Below the pieces are notes generated by a model. It saw only the letters and a list, made by a program, of their open reading frames with translations, was not told the origin of the DNA and ran no database searches. From the NCBI RefSeq assembly GCF_905171765.1, contig NC_053390.1, positions 302,754,622 to 302,818,621 of the forward strand: 64,000 nt of DNA, written 5' to 3'. Below, piece by piece: positions 1 through 11,397 of this stretch. The stretch comes from Bufo bufo. Its lineage: Eukaryota > Chordata > Amphibia > Anura > Bufonidae. Position 1 is the stretch's first letter, and each line of letters starts with the position of its first letter. Both the position numbers and the translations under genes were made by a program.

Positions 1-157
1 ATTGAGTCTGGGTACGGAAGAAACTCCCGAACCCGGTGGTGGACATCGGGTGATAACCCGTGGGGCTGCCTGGGGGCATACCTGATGGAATAAAAGGGTT
101 ACAGCGGAACATTCAGGCCATGGATCGGCAGTGATTTTTACCTTCTTTGCAAAAATC
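1..157. other. Unassigned sequence left of an LTR fragment
   Basis: I do not recognise this stretch. On the minus strand one frame stays open for about 50 codons, but it resembles no family I can name and may be chance. It ends exactly where a Gypsy LTR fragment begins at 158. Confidence 0.3.
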
Positions 158-300
158 TGTCACGAGGGTGTCAAGAGCCACGCCTGACTCCGTTATACCC
201 GGGGTCAGGAAGTCGCAGCGGGTGGCTGCACGCTCTATGTAAAAAGATAGAGCTGTTTCTTTATGGTAGCTTTCCGGGTTTGCCTTGCAACCCTTTTTGG
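158..300 (+). repeat. Gypsy family-1 LTR fragment (first ~143 bp)
   Basis: The block starts with the LTR terminus TGTCACGAGG and matches the first 143 bp of the full LTR at 4432-5083 with few differences. It is cut abruptly at 300, where minus-strand pol sequence of the same family begins. The LTR piece and the neighbouring pol piece therefore lie in opposite orientations. This points to rearrangement or an aberrant insertion, not an intact element. Confidence 0.85.
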
Positions 301-1745
301 AAAAAACGTCCTCAAAGTCCGAAACAAATGTAGGTAGGGTAGCTATGGAGGTGACTAAGCAATTGCTATTTAAGCAATTTTCTCTGCAATGCTCACTCCA
401 CTCCAATATCTCCCTGGTCTGCTAATCCACCACTGGATTGTGCGCTACCAACCAGGGAAGACCCAACACCACCGGAGTGGGAAGCCCCTCCAGAACATAA
501 CATGAAAGCAACTCGTTATGGTGGTCCCCTACCCGAAAGTGTAAGTTATGGACAATGTGAGTGAGGTTTCTCTGAGACAGAGGAGCAGAATCAATAGCGA
601 ATATGGGAATAGGTCTCTGTAGCGTACAGAGAGACAAACCCATAGTGTGGGCAAAATGGGCATTTATCAAATTTACTCCTGCTCCACTGTCTAGAAAAAA
701 AGAAATAGTCTCCGTCTTAATGCCAAAAACAACAACCGCTGGCAACAGAAATTGCGATGTACGTATGGAGGAAACGTATACCCCCCGGCTGACATCCTCC
801 ACACAGCCTGGGGTTAGTAGTTTTCCTACGGTCTTTTGTTTTTGAGGAAGGAAAGACAGACATTAATAAAATGACCCCTCTCCCCACAGAAAAAACAAAC
901 CCCATACCTACGGCGAGCCTCAGGAGGATGGACCTGACGAGTAGTTCCTCCTAGCTGCATAGGCTCGTCTAAGTCCGTACAGACTAACTGCTGCTTGGGA
1001 GGGGTTAACAATTGCTCCGGATTTTTCAATCTGTCCCTAAGACGTCTCTATCTATTCTGATAGAAAGGGACATGACCGCATCAAGGGAAAAGGGAGTCTC
1101 ATAAAGCGCAAGCGCATCCTTAATCCTTTCGGATAACCGAGAGCAGAACTGACTCCTGAGAGCCGGGTCGTTCCACTGGGTATCCGTTGCCCACCTACGG
1201 AACTCTGAGCAATACTCCTCTACTGGCCGCTCTCCCTGTAGGAGTCTCCGTAATTTTGATTCCGCCAGTGCGACTCGGTCAGGGTCGTCATATATGAGAC
1301 CCAAGGCCCCAAAAAATTCATCCACTGACCGGAGAGCCTGGGAATCAGTGGGTAAAGAGAACGCCCAGGATTGCGGGTCCCCCTGCAGCAGGGAAATAAC
1401 AACCCCCACCCGCTGTTCTTTATTACCAGAGGAGTAAGGACGCAGCTTAAAATATAATTTACAGGCCTCACGGAACGTCACAAATTTGTCCCTTCCCCCA
1501 GAAAATCTGTCAGGAAGAGCAACCTTGGGTTCCGCAACAACCTGGTTACCTGTAGCAACCGCTGGGCTTGCGGTCTGCTGCAATTGCTGCTGTTGCTGGA
1601 GGACCGACGCCTACAATCCTGCCACCTCCAAAGACAGGCCTTGAAGTTTCTTTGACAAAGCAGCAATTGGATCCATACTGGATTCTAAGTAGGTAGAAAG
1701 AAAAAGGTTTTTTTTTTTTTTACCTACACAAAATAAGGCCCAGAT
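301..1745 (-). pseudogene. Gypsy (chromovirus) gag-protease-early pol remnant, family 1
   Basis: Minus-strand remnant of a Ty3/Gypsy retrotransposon. From the right it has a short 5' leader, a gag start at 1676, a gag body (1583-1026), a CCHC zinc knuckle (CFFCGERGHFINVC, about 900-860), an aspartic protease with the FLDSGAG active-site motif (802-422), and the first residues of the pol region (VSDFEDVFSKK) ending at 301. Gag would form the particle and the protease would process Gag-Pol. The copy is dead. A TAG lies at gag codon 22 (1613-1611). A one-base frameshift near 1047 separates gag from the zinc knuckle, another lies before the protease, and a stop at about 422 interrupts the protease-pol join. 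No LTR is attached at its 5' end: at about 1746-1755 it abuts plus-strand integrase sequence of the same family. Confidence 0.9.
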
Positions 1746-1749
1746 ATAA

Positions 1750-2253
1750 TGTAAATGCATGGCTGATAAGAGACGGTCGCCAGGTCCGGACCTAGGAGTG
1801 AATGACTATGTGTGGTTGTCTACTAGGAATATTAAATGAAAGGTTCCCTCTTGGAAACTGGGTCCTAGGTTCATTGGCCCTTACAAAATAGTAGCCATCA
1901 TTAACCCCGTGGCTTTTCGCCTGGAGCTACCTCAGACTTTTAAAATCCATAACGTCTTCCATAAGTCGTTACTCAAGAAGTATGTTCCACCTCTAGAACC
2001 GTCACCGCTGCCACCCCCTCCTGTTGTTGTGGATGGTAATCTAGAGTTTCAAATATCCAAAATTGTTGATTCTCGTCGGGTCCGCCGCTCTCTTCAATAT
2101 CTGGTGCATTGGAGGGGTTACGGTGCCGAGGAAAGAATGTGGGTTCCAGCGTCTGAGGTAAACGCCGACAGGTTAGTTCGGGCTTTTTTATGCATCTCAT
2201 CCTGAGAGACCTAGTCCTGAGTGTCCGGAGGCCCCTCGTAGAGAGGGGGGTAC
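1750..2253 (+). pseudogene. Gypsy family-1 integrase C-terminus and chromodomain fragment
   Basis: Plus-strand 3' end of the pol gene, almost identical to 3930-4431. The integrase tail is followed by a chromodomain whose aromatic motif LVHWRGYG lies near 2103-2126 and continues to about 2185. In chromoviruses this domain tethers the integrase to chromatin. The frame is broken by a TGA at 1836-1838 and again after the chromodomain. A G-rich polypurine tract (about 2240-2250) leads directly into the LTR at 2254, as expected for an element 3' end. Confidence 0.9.
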
Positions 2254-2663
2254 TGTCACGAGGGTGTCAAGAGCCACGCCTGACTCCGTTATACCCGGGG
2301 TCAGGAAGTCGCAGCGGGTGGCTGCGCACTTTATGTAGAAAGATAGAGCTGTTTCTTTATGGTAGCTTTCTGGGTTTGCCTTGCAACCCTTTTTGGCTCA
2401 CTCAGGGATCCGTAGCTCCTTTTCCTCAGCTGTTTCTTGTCCAGCACTCCCAACCTCCTTATATTCCCCTCTCCCATTTCTCTGGTTGCCAGATATAGAG
2501 CTTCCTGCCTGGACTTCTATACTGACCCACTGGAGCTGTGTAGCTGTGTTCCCTGGTTGTTGTTCCAGAACGTTACCCTCCGGATCCCTGTTGGGCCTTT
2601 GTGGTCTGCTGTGGTCACCCACCTGGGATTATATGTTTGTCTGTATTGTCTGTCCTCTCCTTG
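2254..2663 (+). repeat. Truncated Gypsy family-1 LTR
   Basis: Starts at TGTCACGAGG right after the polypurine tract and follows the full LTR (4432-5083) for about 410 bp, with scattered substitutions. It is then joined at 2663/2664 to the middle of an RNase H coding region. The LTR 3' end, primer site, gag, protease and most of the reverse transcriptase are missing. It thus serves as the 3' LTR of the fragment to its left and the deleted 5' LTR of the fragment to its right, as expected from LTR recombination plus an internal deletion. Confidence 0.85.
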
Positions 2664-4431
2664 CAAATGGCGTCCTTGTGCTTTCTTTTCTAAAAAACTA
2701 TCTGCAGCAGAAAAGAACTATGATATTGGCAATAGGGAACTATTAGCTATTAAATTAGCGTTTGAAGAATGGCGTCACTTTTTAGAGGGGGCAATCCACC
2801 CCGTCACTGTGATTACGGACCACAAAAACCTTCTGTACCTCGAATCAGCTAAGCGTCTTACCCCTAGACAAGCTAGGTGGTCGCTATTTTTTACCAGGTT
2901 TAACTTTGTTATTACCTATCGTCCTGGGGCAAAAAATACCAAGGCAGATGCATTATCTCGTTGTTTCCCTGGAGTGGGTAATGTGAGTGATCCGGTACCC
3001 ATTCTACAAAGAGGAGTGGTTGTCTCTGCGGTACACTCTGTTCTGGAGGGGAAGGTGTTAGAGGCCCAGGGGGACGCCCCGGTCTCTTGCCCCTCAGAGA
3101 AATTGTTTGTGCCGTTGAACCTGCGTCTCAAAATTATTAAAGGAACATCATGATTCGGCACTTGCTGGGCACCCGGGTAGTAAAGCAACCTTGGAGCTAT
3201 TGTCTCGTCGTTTTTGGTGGCCAATGTTGCGTCAGGATGTAATGGATTTTGTGTCTTCTTGTTCTAATTGTGCGCGCGCGAAAGTCTCTCATACACGTCC
3301 TGCAGGGTCTTTATTGCCACTTGTCATTCCCAATAGGCCATGGACACATCTGTCAATAGATTTTATCACTGACTTACCTTTTGTCTGCGGGTAAAACAGT
3401 TATCTTGGTAGTAGTGGACAGGTTTAGCAAAATGGTACACTTCATTGCGTTACCCGCACTACCTAATGCTAAGACTCTTGCTCAGGTATTCATCAGTGAA
3501 ATCGTGAAGCTTCACGGGGTCCCTTCCGATGTTGTTTCGGATCAGGGAACCCAGTTTATTTCTAAATTTTGGAAAGCTTTTTGTTCCCGTTTGGGGGTAC
3601 ACTTGTCCTTTTCCTCAGCTTTCCATCCTCAGTCGAATGGACAGACTGAGCGTACCAACCAAAACCTTGAGACATATCTAAGATGTTTTGTGTCTGAAAA
3701 CCAAGAGGTGTGGTCATCATATTTACCGTTAACCGAGTTTGCCATAAATAATCGCCGTCAGGAATCTACTGGTAAGTCACCATTTCTTGGTGCATATGGT
3801 TTTCATCCCCAATTCTGTACTTTCAAAGAGGGGGGGTCTTCTGGGGTTCCCGAAGAGGAACGGTTTTCGTCATCTCTTTCGTCTGTATGGCAGAAGGTGC
3901 AAGCTAACTTGAAAAATATGGGAGGTAAATATAAATGCATGGCTGATAAGAGACGGTCGCCAGGTCCGGACCTAGGAGTGAATGACTATGTGTGGTTGTC
4001 TACTAGGAATATTAAATGAAAGGTTCCCTCTTGGAAACTGGGTCCTAGGTTCATTGGCCCTTACAAAATAGTAGCCATCATTAACCCCGTGGCTTTTCGC
4101 CTGGAGCTACCTCAGACTTTTAAAATCCATAACGTCTTCCATAAGTCGTTACTCAAGAAGTATGTTCCACCTCTAGAACAGTCACCGCTGCCACCCCCTC
4201 CTGTTGTTGTGGATGGTAATCTAGAGTTTCAAATATCCAAAATTGTTGATTCTCGTCGGGTCCGCCGCTCTCTTCAATATCTGGTGCATTGGAGGGGTTA
4301 CGGTCCCGAGGAAAGAATGTGGGTTCCAGCGTCTGAGGTAAACGCCGACAGGTTAGTTCGGGATTTCATGCCTCTCATCTTGAGAGACCTAGTCCTGAGT
4401 GTCCGGAGGCCCCTCGTAGAGAGGGGGGTAC
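2664..4431 (+). pseudogene. Gypsy family-1 RNase H-integrase-chromodomain pol fragment, copy 1
   Basis: Plus-strand 3' half of pol. RNase H covers about 2664-2960 (ELLAIK and TDHKNL, then the KADALSR end). The integrase HHCC region lies near 3140-3290 (CSNC). The catalytic core follows with the first Asp in IDFITDLP, SDQGTQF near 3537-3557 and the Glu in NGQTERTNQ near 3637-3663. The chromodomain lies at about 4215-4370 (FQISKIVD, LVHWRGYG). Inactivating changes are a one-base shift near 3140, another near 3390, a TGA at 4014-4016 and a shift after the chromodomain. It ends in a polypurine tract next to the LTR at 4432. The matching copy at 6473-8240 has the same mutations, so those mutations predate the duplication. 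Confidence 0.93.
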
Positions 4432-5083
4432 TGTCACGAGGGTGTCAAGAGCCACGCCTGACTCCGTTATACCCGGGGTCAGGAAGTCGAAGTGGGTGGC
4501 TGCGCGCTCTATGTAGAAAGATAGAGCTGTTTCTTTATGGTAGATTTCTGGGTTTGCCTTGCAACCCTTTTTGGCTCACTCAGGGATTCGTAGCTCCTTT
4601 TCCTCAGCTGTTTCTTGTCCAGCACTCCCAACCTCCTTATATTCCCCTCTCCCACTTCTCTGGTTGCCAGATATAGAGCTTCCTGCCTGGACTTCTATAC
4701 TGACCCACTGGAGCTGTGTAGCTGTGTTCCCTGGTTGTTGTTCCAGAACGTTACCCTCCGGATCCCTGTTGGGTCTTTGTGGTCTGCTGTGGTCGCCCAC
4801 CTTGGATTTTATGTTTGTCTGTATTGTCTGTCCCCTCCTTGGTGTTTTCCTCTTAGTGTCAGTGGTGCGGACTAGTGATCCCACCGCCCCGTTCACTACA
4901 TAGGGCTCATCTTAGGGAAAGCCAGGGTTTAGGCACGTGATCGGCGTACGGGTGAGGAACCCGTCTAGGGACGTCAGGGCAGTCAGGTGCCAGCCGCAAG
5001 GTGAGTCAGGGGTCACCACCTTTCCCTCTCTCTTGGACAGGGCCTTCCCATTTCCCTCCCTCTGCGTGACGCCGATCATTACA
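4432..5083 (+). repeat. Full-length Gypsy family-1 LTR (652 bp)
   Basis: Begins TGTCACGAGG after the polypurine tract and ends CGATCATTACA, giving the usual TG...CA termini. This is the only unique full-length reference for the family here; partial copies lie at 158-300 and 2254-2663, and a duplicate at 8241-8892. No target duplication can be tested because the matching 5' end of the element is deleted. Confidence 0.85.
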
Positions 5084-6398
5084 AAATCGGACCCAAGTAC
5101 CAGCAAAGAAAAGGCAGTTGTGATGGTTTAGAAATTGATTGACATTTGAGAGGTTAGAAAGTTTGAAGATCGTTGTTTTCTGCACCACTTTCCCCCCTTC
5201 GCATCGTCCTTAAAACCAGGACGAAGAGAAGCTGGATTAAACATGGTTCATCGTCTCAAGGTTAGATGGAGAGATGACGGAGGGATGAGAGAGAGACAGA
5301 TAGAGAAAGAGAAAAGGAGAAAGAGATAGGGTGCTTCTCTTGGACTCTGCAGTCTTTGCGGGACGGGAGTACATGACAGTGTTAGTTCGCACTGTCTGGG
5401 ACTTTTGAATGCCCTGTTGCTGGAGATCAATGGATTCGTGCAGCCACAGTTCTGCTTTCTGGAGGGAACCATGGCTTTGGAGTCTAGTGGGGAATTTGGT
5501 GCCAATCTTTGAGGGGCTTAACAACTCCTCCTCCATAGATGGATTTCATGTACTGCTTGGCTGTCCTATAGTCATAAGTGGCACCCTTCTGTTCCCTAAA
5601 TTTCCCTAAACTCATGCTCGAGCCTTCTAAAAGTAGATGCGTCCATCTCCAGTGTCCTGCGACCTACGCTAGGACTGCCCTGTGACACACGCTGGACGGC
5701 TGTTACTCCCCTTCGTTCGCCTCTGAGTTGCCTTAGGGTTTCTGGCACCGAAACACGGACTCCGTTCACCCTAGTTAGACCTCAGGAAAAGGAGTAATCA
5801 GTGTGAGGAAAAGGGCTCTCGCCGACACACGGCGGCCCTCTGAGTCTCCTAATGAGATATACCAGCCTCTGTTTTGGCTCTGAATAGTGACCTGACCACA
5901 GGATAGGGCTTCCAATTGACCTGGAGTGGAAAAAGGGGTGCACAGAGAACACACAGTACCTTCTGTGGGGACGAGGGGTGCACAGAGAACAAACACACAG
6001 TACTCCTGTGGGGAATCGGGTTACTCACACAGCTATTGGTATGCCCAGGTGATATATATCACCTTGTCTCCTTAAAAAAAGCTCATCAACTCACTCTCCT
6101 TTGCCGATATGATTCTATATAGTCAAGCTGAACAGCACACAAAGCCCTTTTTGCAGTGACTGATCAAAAACATCTCGCTCAGCAGCAACCCTTGAATTCA
6201 GACAGTAGTTCCCACACAATATCATGAGACCCCCAGTACTCCTAACCAAATCTACAGAAAAAAGAGAGGGAAAGAAAGAGAAAAAAGAAAAAGAGAAAAG
6301 CGCCAAATATGAAAAAGGAAAAAATTTAAATAGGCTAAAAAAAAAATAAAATGGGTTGGTAAATAAGGAAAAACTGAAAGAAACTTCAATAAAAACCT
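5084..6398. other. Non-coding flank inside the tandem unit, copy 1
   Basis: No gene is supported here. The stretch has short frames on both strands, a purine-rich tract (about 5275-5330), two copies of a GGGGTGCACAGAGAACA block (about 5935 and 5978), and an A-rich tail (about 6250-6398) with imperfect ~65-bp repeats that continue after 10139. I cannot assign it to a family. It is repeated at 8893-10207. Confidence 0.5.
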
Positions 6399-6472
6399 GT
6401 TGGGCCTTTGTGGTCTGCTGTGGTCACCCACCTGGGATTATATGTTTGTCTGTATTGTCTGTCCTCTCCTTG

Positions 6473-8240
6473 CAAATGGCGTCCTTGTGCTTTCTTTTCT
6501 AAAAAACTATCTGCAGCAGAAAAGAACTATGATATTGGCAATAGGGAACTATTAGCTATTAAATTAGCGTTTGAAGAATGGCGTCACTTTTTAGAGGGGG
6601 CAATCCACCCCGTCACTGTGATTACGGACCACAAAAACCTTCTGTACCTCGAATCAGCTAAGCGTCTTACCCCTAGACAAGCTAGGTGGTCGCTATTTTT
6701 TACCAGGTTTAACTTTGTTATTACCTATCGTCCTGGGGCAAAAAATACCAAGGCAGATGCATTATCTCGTTGTTTCCCTGGAGTGGGTAATGTGAGTGAT
6801 CCGGTACCCATTCTACAAAGAGGAGTGGTTGTCTCTGCGGTACACTCTGTTCTGGAGGGGAAGGTGTTAGAGGCCCAGGGGGACGCCCCGGTCTCTTGCC
6901 CCTCAGAGAAATTGTTTGTGCCGTTGAACCTGCGTCTCAAAATTATTAAAGGAACATCATGATTCGGCACTTGCTGGGCACCCGGGTAGTAAAGCAACCT
7001 TGGAGCTATTGTCTCGTCGTTTTTGGTGGCCAATGTTGCGTCAGGATGTAATGGATTTTGTGTCTTCTTGTTCTAATTGTGCGCGCGCGAAAGTCTCTCA
7101 TACACGTCCTGCAGGGTCTTTATTGCCACTTGTCATTCCCAATAGGCCATGGACACATCTGTCAATAGATTTTATCACTGACTTACCTTTTGTCTGCGGG
7201 TAAAACAGTTATCTTGGTAGTAGTGGACAGGTTTAGCAAAATGGTACACTTCATTGCGTTACCCGCACTACCTAATGCTAAGACTCTTGCTCAGGTATTC
7301 ATCAGTGAAATCGTGAAGCTTCACGGGGTCCCTTCCGATGTTGTTTCGGATCAGGGAACCCAGTTTATTTCTAAATTTTGGAAAGCTTTTTGTTCCCGTT
7401 TGGGGGTACACTTGTCCTTTTCCTCAGCTTTCCATCCTCAGTCGAATGGACAGACTGAGCGTACCAACCAAAACCTTGAGACATATCTAAGATGTTTTGT
7501 GTCTGAAAACCAAGAGGTGTGGTCATCATATTTACCGTTAACCGAGTTTGCCATAAATAATCGCCGTCAGGAATCTACTGGTAAGTCACCATTTCTTGGT
7601 GCATATGGTTTTCATCCCCAATTCTGTACTTTCAAAGAGGGGGGGTCTTCTGGGGTTCCCGAAGAGGAACGGTTTTCGTCATCTCTTTCGTCTGTATGGC
7701 AGAAGGTGCAAGCTAACTTGAAAAATATGGGAGGTAAATATAAATGCATGGCTGATAAGAGACGGTCGCCAGGTCCGGACCTAGGAGTGAATGACTATGT
7801 GTGGTTGTCTACTAGGAATATTAAATGAAAGGTTCCCTCTTGGAAACTGGGTCCTAGGTTCATTGGCCCTTACAAAATAGTAGCCATCATTAACCCCGTG
7901 GCTTTTCGCCTGGAGCTACCTCAGACTTTTAAAATCCATAACGTCTTCCATAAGTCGTTACTCAAGAAGTATGTTCCACCTCTAGAACAGTCACCGCTGC
8001 CACCCCCTCCTGTTGTTGTGGATGGTAATCTAGAGTTTCAAATATCCAAAATTGTTGATTCTCGTCGGGTCCGCCGCTCTCTTCAATATCTGGTGCATTG
8101 GAGGGGTTACGGTCCCGAGGAAAGAATGTGGGTTCCAGCGTCTGAGGTAAACGCCGACAGGTTAGTTCGGGATTTCATGCCTCTCATCTTGAGAGACCTA
8201 GTCCTGAGTGTCCGGAGGCCCCTCGTAGAGAGGGGGGTAC
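6473..8240 (+). pseudogene. Gypsy family-1 RNase H-integrase-chromodomain pol fragment, copy 2
   Basis: Duplicate of 2664-4431 with the same domains and the same inactivating changes (frameshifts near 6949 and 7199, TGA at 7823-7825). RNase H, the integrase zinc region, the integrase DDE core and the chromodomain appear in the same order. It cannot encode an integrase in its present state. Its only added value is as evidence of the tandem duplication. Confidence 0.92.
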
Positions 8241-8892
8241 TGTCACGAGGGTGTCAAGAGCCACGCCTGACTCCGTTATACCCGGGGTCAGGAAGTCGAA
8301 GTGGGTGGCTGCGCGCTCTATGTAGAAAGATAGAGCTGTTTCTTTATGGTAGATTTCTGGGTTTGCCTTGCAACCCTTTTTGGCTCACTCAGGGATTCGT
8401 AGCTCCTTTTCCTCAGCTGTTTCTTGTCCAGCACTCCCAACCTCCTTATATTCCCCTCTCCCACTTCTCTGGTTGCCAGATATAGAGCTTCCTGCCTGGA
8501 CTTCTATACTGACCCACTGGAGCTGTGTAGCTGTGTTCCCTGGTTGTTGTTCCAGAACGTTACCCTCCGGATCCCTGTTGGGTCTTTGTGGTCTGCTGTG
8601 GTCGCCCACCTTGGATTTTATGTTTGTCTGTATTGTCTGTCCCCTCCTTGGTGTTTTCCTCTTAGTGTCAGTGGTGCGGACTAGTGATCCCACCGCCCCG
8701 TTCACTACATAGGGCTCATCTTAGGGAAAGCCAGGGTTTAGGCACGTGATCGGCGTACGGGTGAGGAACCCGTCTAGGGACGTCAGGGCAGTCAGGTGCC
8801 AGCCGCAAGGTGAGTCAGGGGTCACCACCTTTCCCTCTCTCTTGGACAGGGCCTTCCCATTTCCCTCCCTCTGCGTGACGCCGATCATTACA
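8241..8892 (+). repeat. Gypsy family-1 LTR, duplicate copy
   Basis: Copy of 4432-5083 in the second tandem unit, with the same TG...CA ends and no difference noticed. Confidence 0.85.
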
Positions 8893-10207
8893 AAATCGGA
8901 CCCAAGTACCAGCAAAGAAAAGGCAGTTGTGATGGTTTAGAAATTGATTGACATTTGAGAGGTTAGAAAGTTTGAAGATCGTTGTTTTCTGCACCACTTT
9001 CCCCCCTTCGCATCGTCCTTAAAACCAGGACGAAGAGAAGCTGGATTAAACATGGTTCATCGTCTCAAGGTTAGATGGAGAGATGACGGAGGGATGAGAG
9101 AGAGACAGATAGAGAAAGAGAAAAGGAGAAAGAGATAGGGTGCTTCTCTTGGACTCTGCAGTCTTTGCGGGACGGGAGTACATGACAGTGTTAGTTCGCA
9201 CTGTCTGGGACTTTTGAATGCCCTGTTGCTGGAGATCAATGGATTCGTGCAGCCACAGTTCTGCTTTCTGGAGGGAACCATGGCTTTGGAGTCTAGTGGG
9301 GAATTTGGTGCCAATCTTTGAGGGGCTTAACAACTCCTCCTCCATAGATGGATTTCATGTACTGCTTGGCTGTCCTATAGTCATAAGTGGCACCCTTCTG
9401 TTCCCTAAATTTCCCTAAACTCATGCTCGAGCCTTCTAAAAGTAGATGCGTCCATCTCCAGTGTCCTGCGACCTACGCTAGGACTGCCCTGTGACACACG
9501 CTGGACGGCTGTTACTCCCCTTCGTTCGCCTCTGAGTTGCCTTAGGGTTTCTGGCACCGAAACACGGACTCCGTTCACCCTAGTTAGACCTCAGGAAAAG
9601 GAGTAATCAGTGTGAGGAAAAGGGCTCTCGCCGACACACGGCGGCCCTCTGAGTCTCCTAATGAGATATACCAGCCTCTGTTTTGGCTCTGAATAGTGAC
9701 CTGACCACAGGATAGGGCTTCCAATTGACCTGGAGTGGAAAAAGGGGTGCACAGAGAACACACAGTACCTTCTGTGGGGACGAGGGGTGCACAGAGAACA
9801 AACACACAGTACTCCTGTGGGGAATCGGGTTACTCACACAGCTATTGGTATGCCCAGGTGATATATATCACCTTGTCTCCTTAAAAAAAGCTCATCAACT
9901 CACTCTCCTTTGCCGATATGATTCTATATAGTCAAGCTGAACAGCACACAAAGCCCTTTTTGCAGTGACTGATCAAAAACATCTCGCTCAGCAGCAACCC
10001 TTGAATTCAGACAGTAGTTCCCACACAATATCATGAGACCCCCAGTACTCCTAACCAAATCTACAGAAAAAAGAGAGGGAAAGAAAGAGAAAAAAGAAAA
10101 AGAGAAAAGCGCCAAATATGAAAAAGGAAAAAATTTAAATAGGCTAAAAAAAAAATAAAATGGGTTGGTAAATAAGGAAAAACTGAAAGAAACTTCAATA
10201 AAAACCT
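8893..10207. other. Non-coding flank inside the tandem unit, copy 2
   Basis: Copy of 5084-6398; no gene supported. The A-rich imperfect repeats at its end continue into unique sequence to about 10370, with a variant of the same ~65-bp motif at 10208 and 10330. Confidence 0.5.
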
Positions 10208-10614
10208 AAAAAATAAAAAATGGATTAGTAAAAGAAGAAAAATTTTAATTAATCAAAGAAATACCCAAACAAAAATAGACAAAAATAACTGAAAAATAAA
10301 AAAGGAAAAAAACTTGATTACAACAATAAAACCTAAAAATAAAAAATGGATAAGTAGAAGAAGACCTGTAAACAGGAGAGAAAAACAAACATAGCAAACT
10401 TCAGTTTCAGACAGTCCTGCTATATACATTGAGATTCAGTAAAAAGTTAATTTTAACTTGAAACCCAAAACTCAAACCTTAGGAACACATACAATTGTAT
10501 AGGACTGAATTAACAAATCAATGTCTTGGAGGGTTCCCCTGAAACCGTACAGGAGAATTTCTACCCACCCAGTCATTGAAATGTTAATTTGCCCAGCCTC
10601 AAACAGCTTCAGAT
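10208..10614. other. A-rich repeats and unassigned retroviral flank
   Basis: 10208-10370 is A-rich and repeats a motif of the type CCTAAAAATAAAAAATGGAT. 10371-10614 lies downstream of the gag-like frame on the minus strand. A short open frame there shows no pol motif I can recognise, so the retrovirus appears to lack recognisable pol and env in this window. Confidence 0.4.
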
Positions 10615-11393
10615 TCATTTTACCAGAGAAGCAGGATTTAACATTTCAATGTCCCAAAACCGGTTTTTCAAAGACCATGGCTGTCCCTGGGTTCTCTGCC
10701 TTTGCAAAGAAGCATGTCTGGGACCATTACCCCACCCTGCTGAATAAACCACTTCACTTCTAGGTGTGGTTCTGGGGTACTTAACATGCCTGTGTCTGTT
10801 GCCATTAGCAACGTTACAATATCGTGCAATGTGGCCGTATTCCCTGCATGCAAAACAAAGTATAGCTCGCCTCCCTGCACAATAACTTGTCTGGGCACAT
10901 GGCGATTTGATTTGGCGCAAAACATTAACAATCCTAGCATGACTAGATCCCACACTACTATCTGTATTGAGTCCACTTACCACAGACTCATCTGAGGAAT
11001 CTTCTGGCCTTGTGTTAATACTTCCAACTCCAGGGTCAGACACATTGTCCATCTCCAGCCCTGAGTCGGTTTCACTATCTAAACCACAATCCTCAGACTT
11101 CTCCATGCTTACAGCCCATACATTGCCTCTAATCCCAGACACATTACTCTCCAACGGATGTTTCAATAACTCTGGCAATTCCCTTACAGCACCCTGTGCA
11201 TGCGTCAGGCTTTCAGATAAACATTCATTTTCCTTCCGCAGCTCAGTATTACACCTCACAGTACATTCATAATTAGCGCTAGCTTCAGCTGCCTGCTGGA
11301 CAAGAGTTCTCAATTTAACAATTTCCACTTTTAAATCTTCCACTTCTCCTTCCAAACTCAGCTTCAGCCTACAAGACTCCTGATATTTATCCG
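10615..11393 (-). pseudogene. Endogenous retrovirus gag-like frame, C-terminal part
   Basis: Minus-strand frame with two recognisable features. The N-terminal part (about 11355-11150) is rich in heptad-like Leu/Glu/Lys spacing and probably forms a coiled coil. A single CCHC zinc knuckle (CFACREYGHIARYC, about 10860-10815) marks a nucleocapsid. An acidic, serine-rich linker lies between. This layout fits a structural Gag protein that packages RNA. There is no ATG at its start: the frame runs back to 11393 and is cut there by a solo LTR, with the same frame resuming at 12483. The lineage is unclear; no protease or reverse transcriptase follows. Confidence 0.7.
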
Positions 11394-11397
11394 CTAT

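Larger units (their letters stand above)
2590..6398. repeat. Tandem duplication unit 1 (3,809 bp)
   Basis: Every frame and every stretch I compared here recurs 3,809 bases downstream with no difference seen. The three junctions (2587-2589, 6396-6398, 10205-10207) all carry the trinucleotide CCT, a possible breakpoint microhomology. The unit holds the end of one LTR fragment, the pol fragment, the full LTR and the non-coding flank. Confidence 0.92.
6399..10207. repeat. Tandem duplication unit 2 (3,809 bp)
   Basis: Second, apparently identical copy of 2590-6398. It begins inside LTR sequence (6399-6472), which joins straight onto the A-rich end of unit 1, and ends at the same A-rich tract, after which unique sequence follows at 10208. 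The lack of divergence means a very recent duplication or an assembly duplication. Confidence 0.92.

Noticed and set aside
113..406. Small minus-strand gene of 97 codons
   Set aside because: It is a chimera of Gypsy pol, an LTR fragment read backwards and unassigned sequence.
5084..6398. Possible retroviral env or pol in the non-coding part of the tandem unit
   Set aside because: I translated the longer frames and found no motif of reverse transcriptase, integrase, protease or envelope; the frames are short and interrupted.
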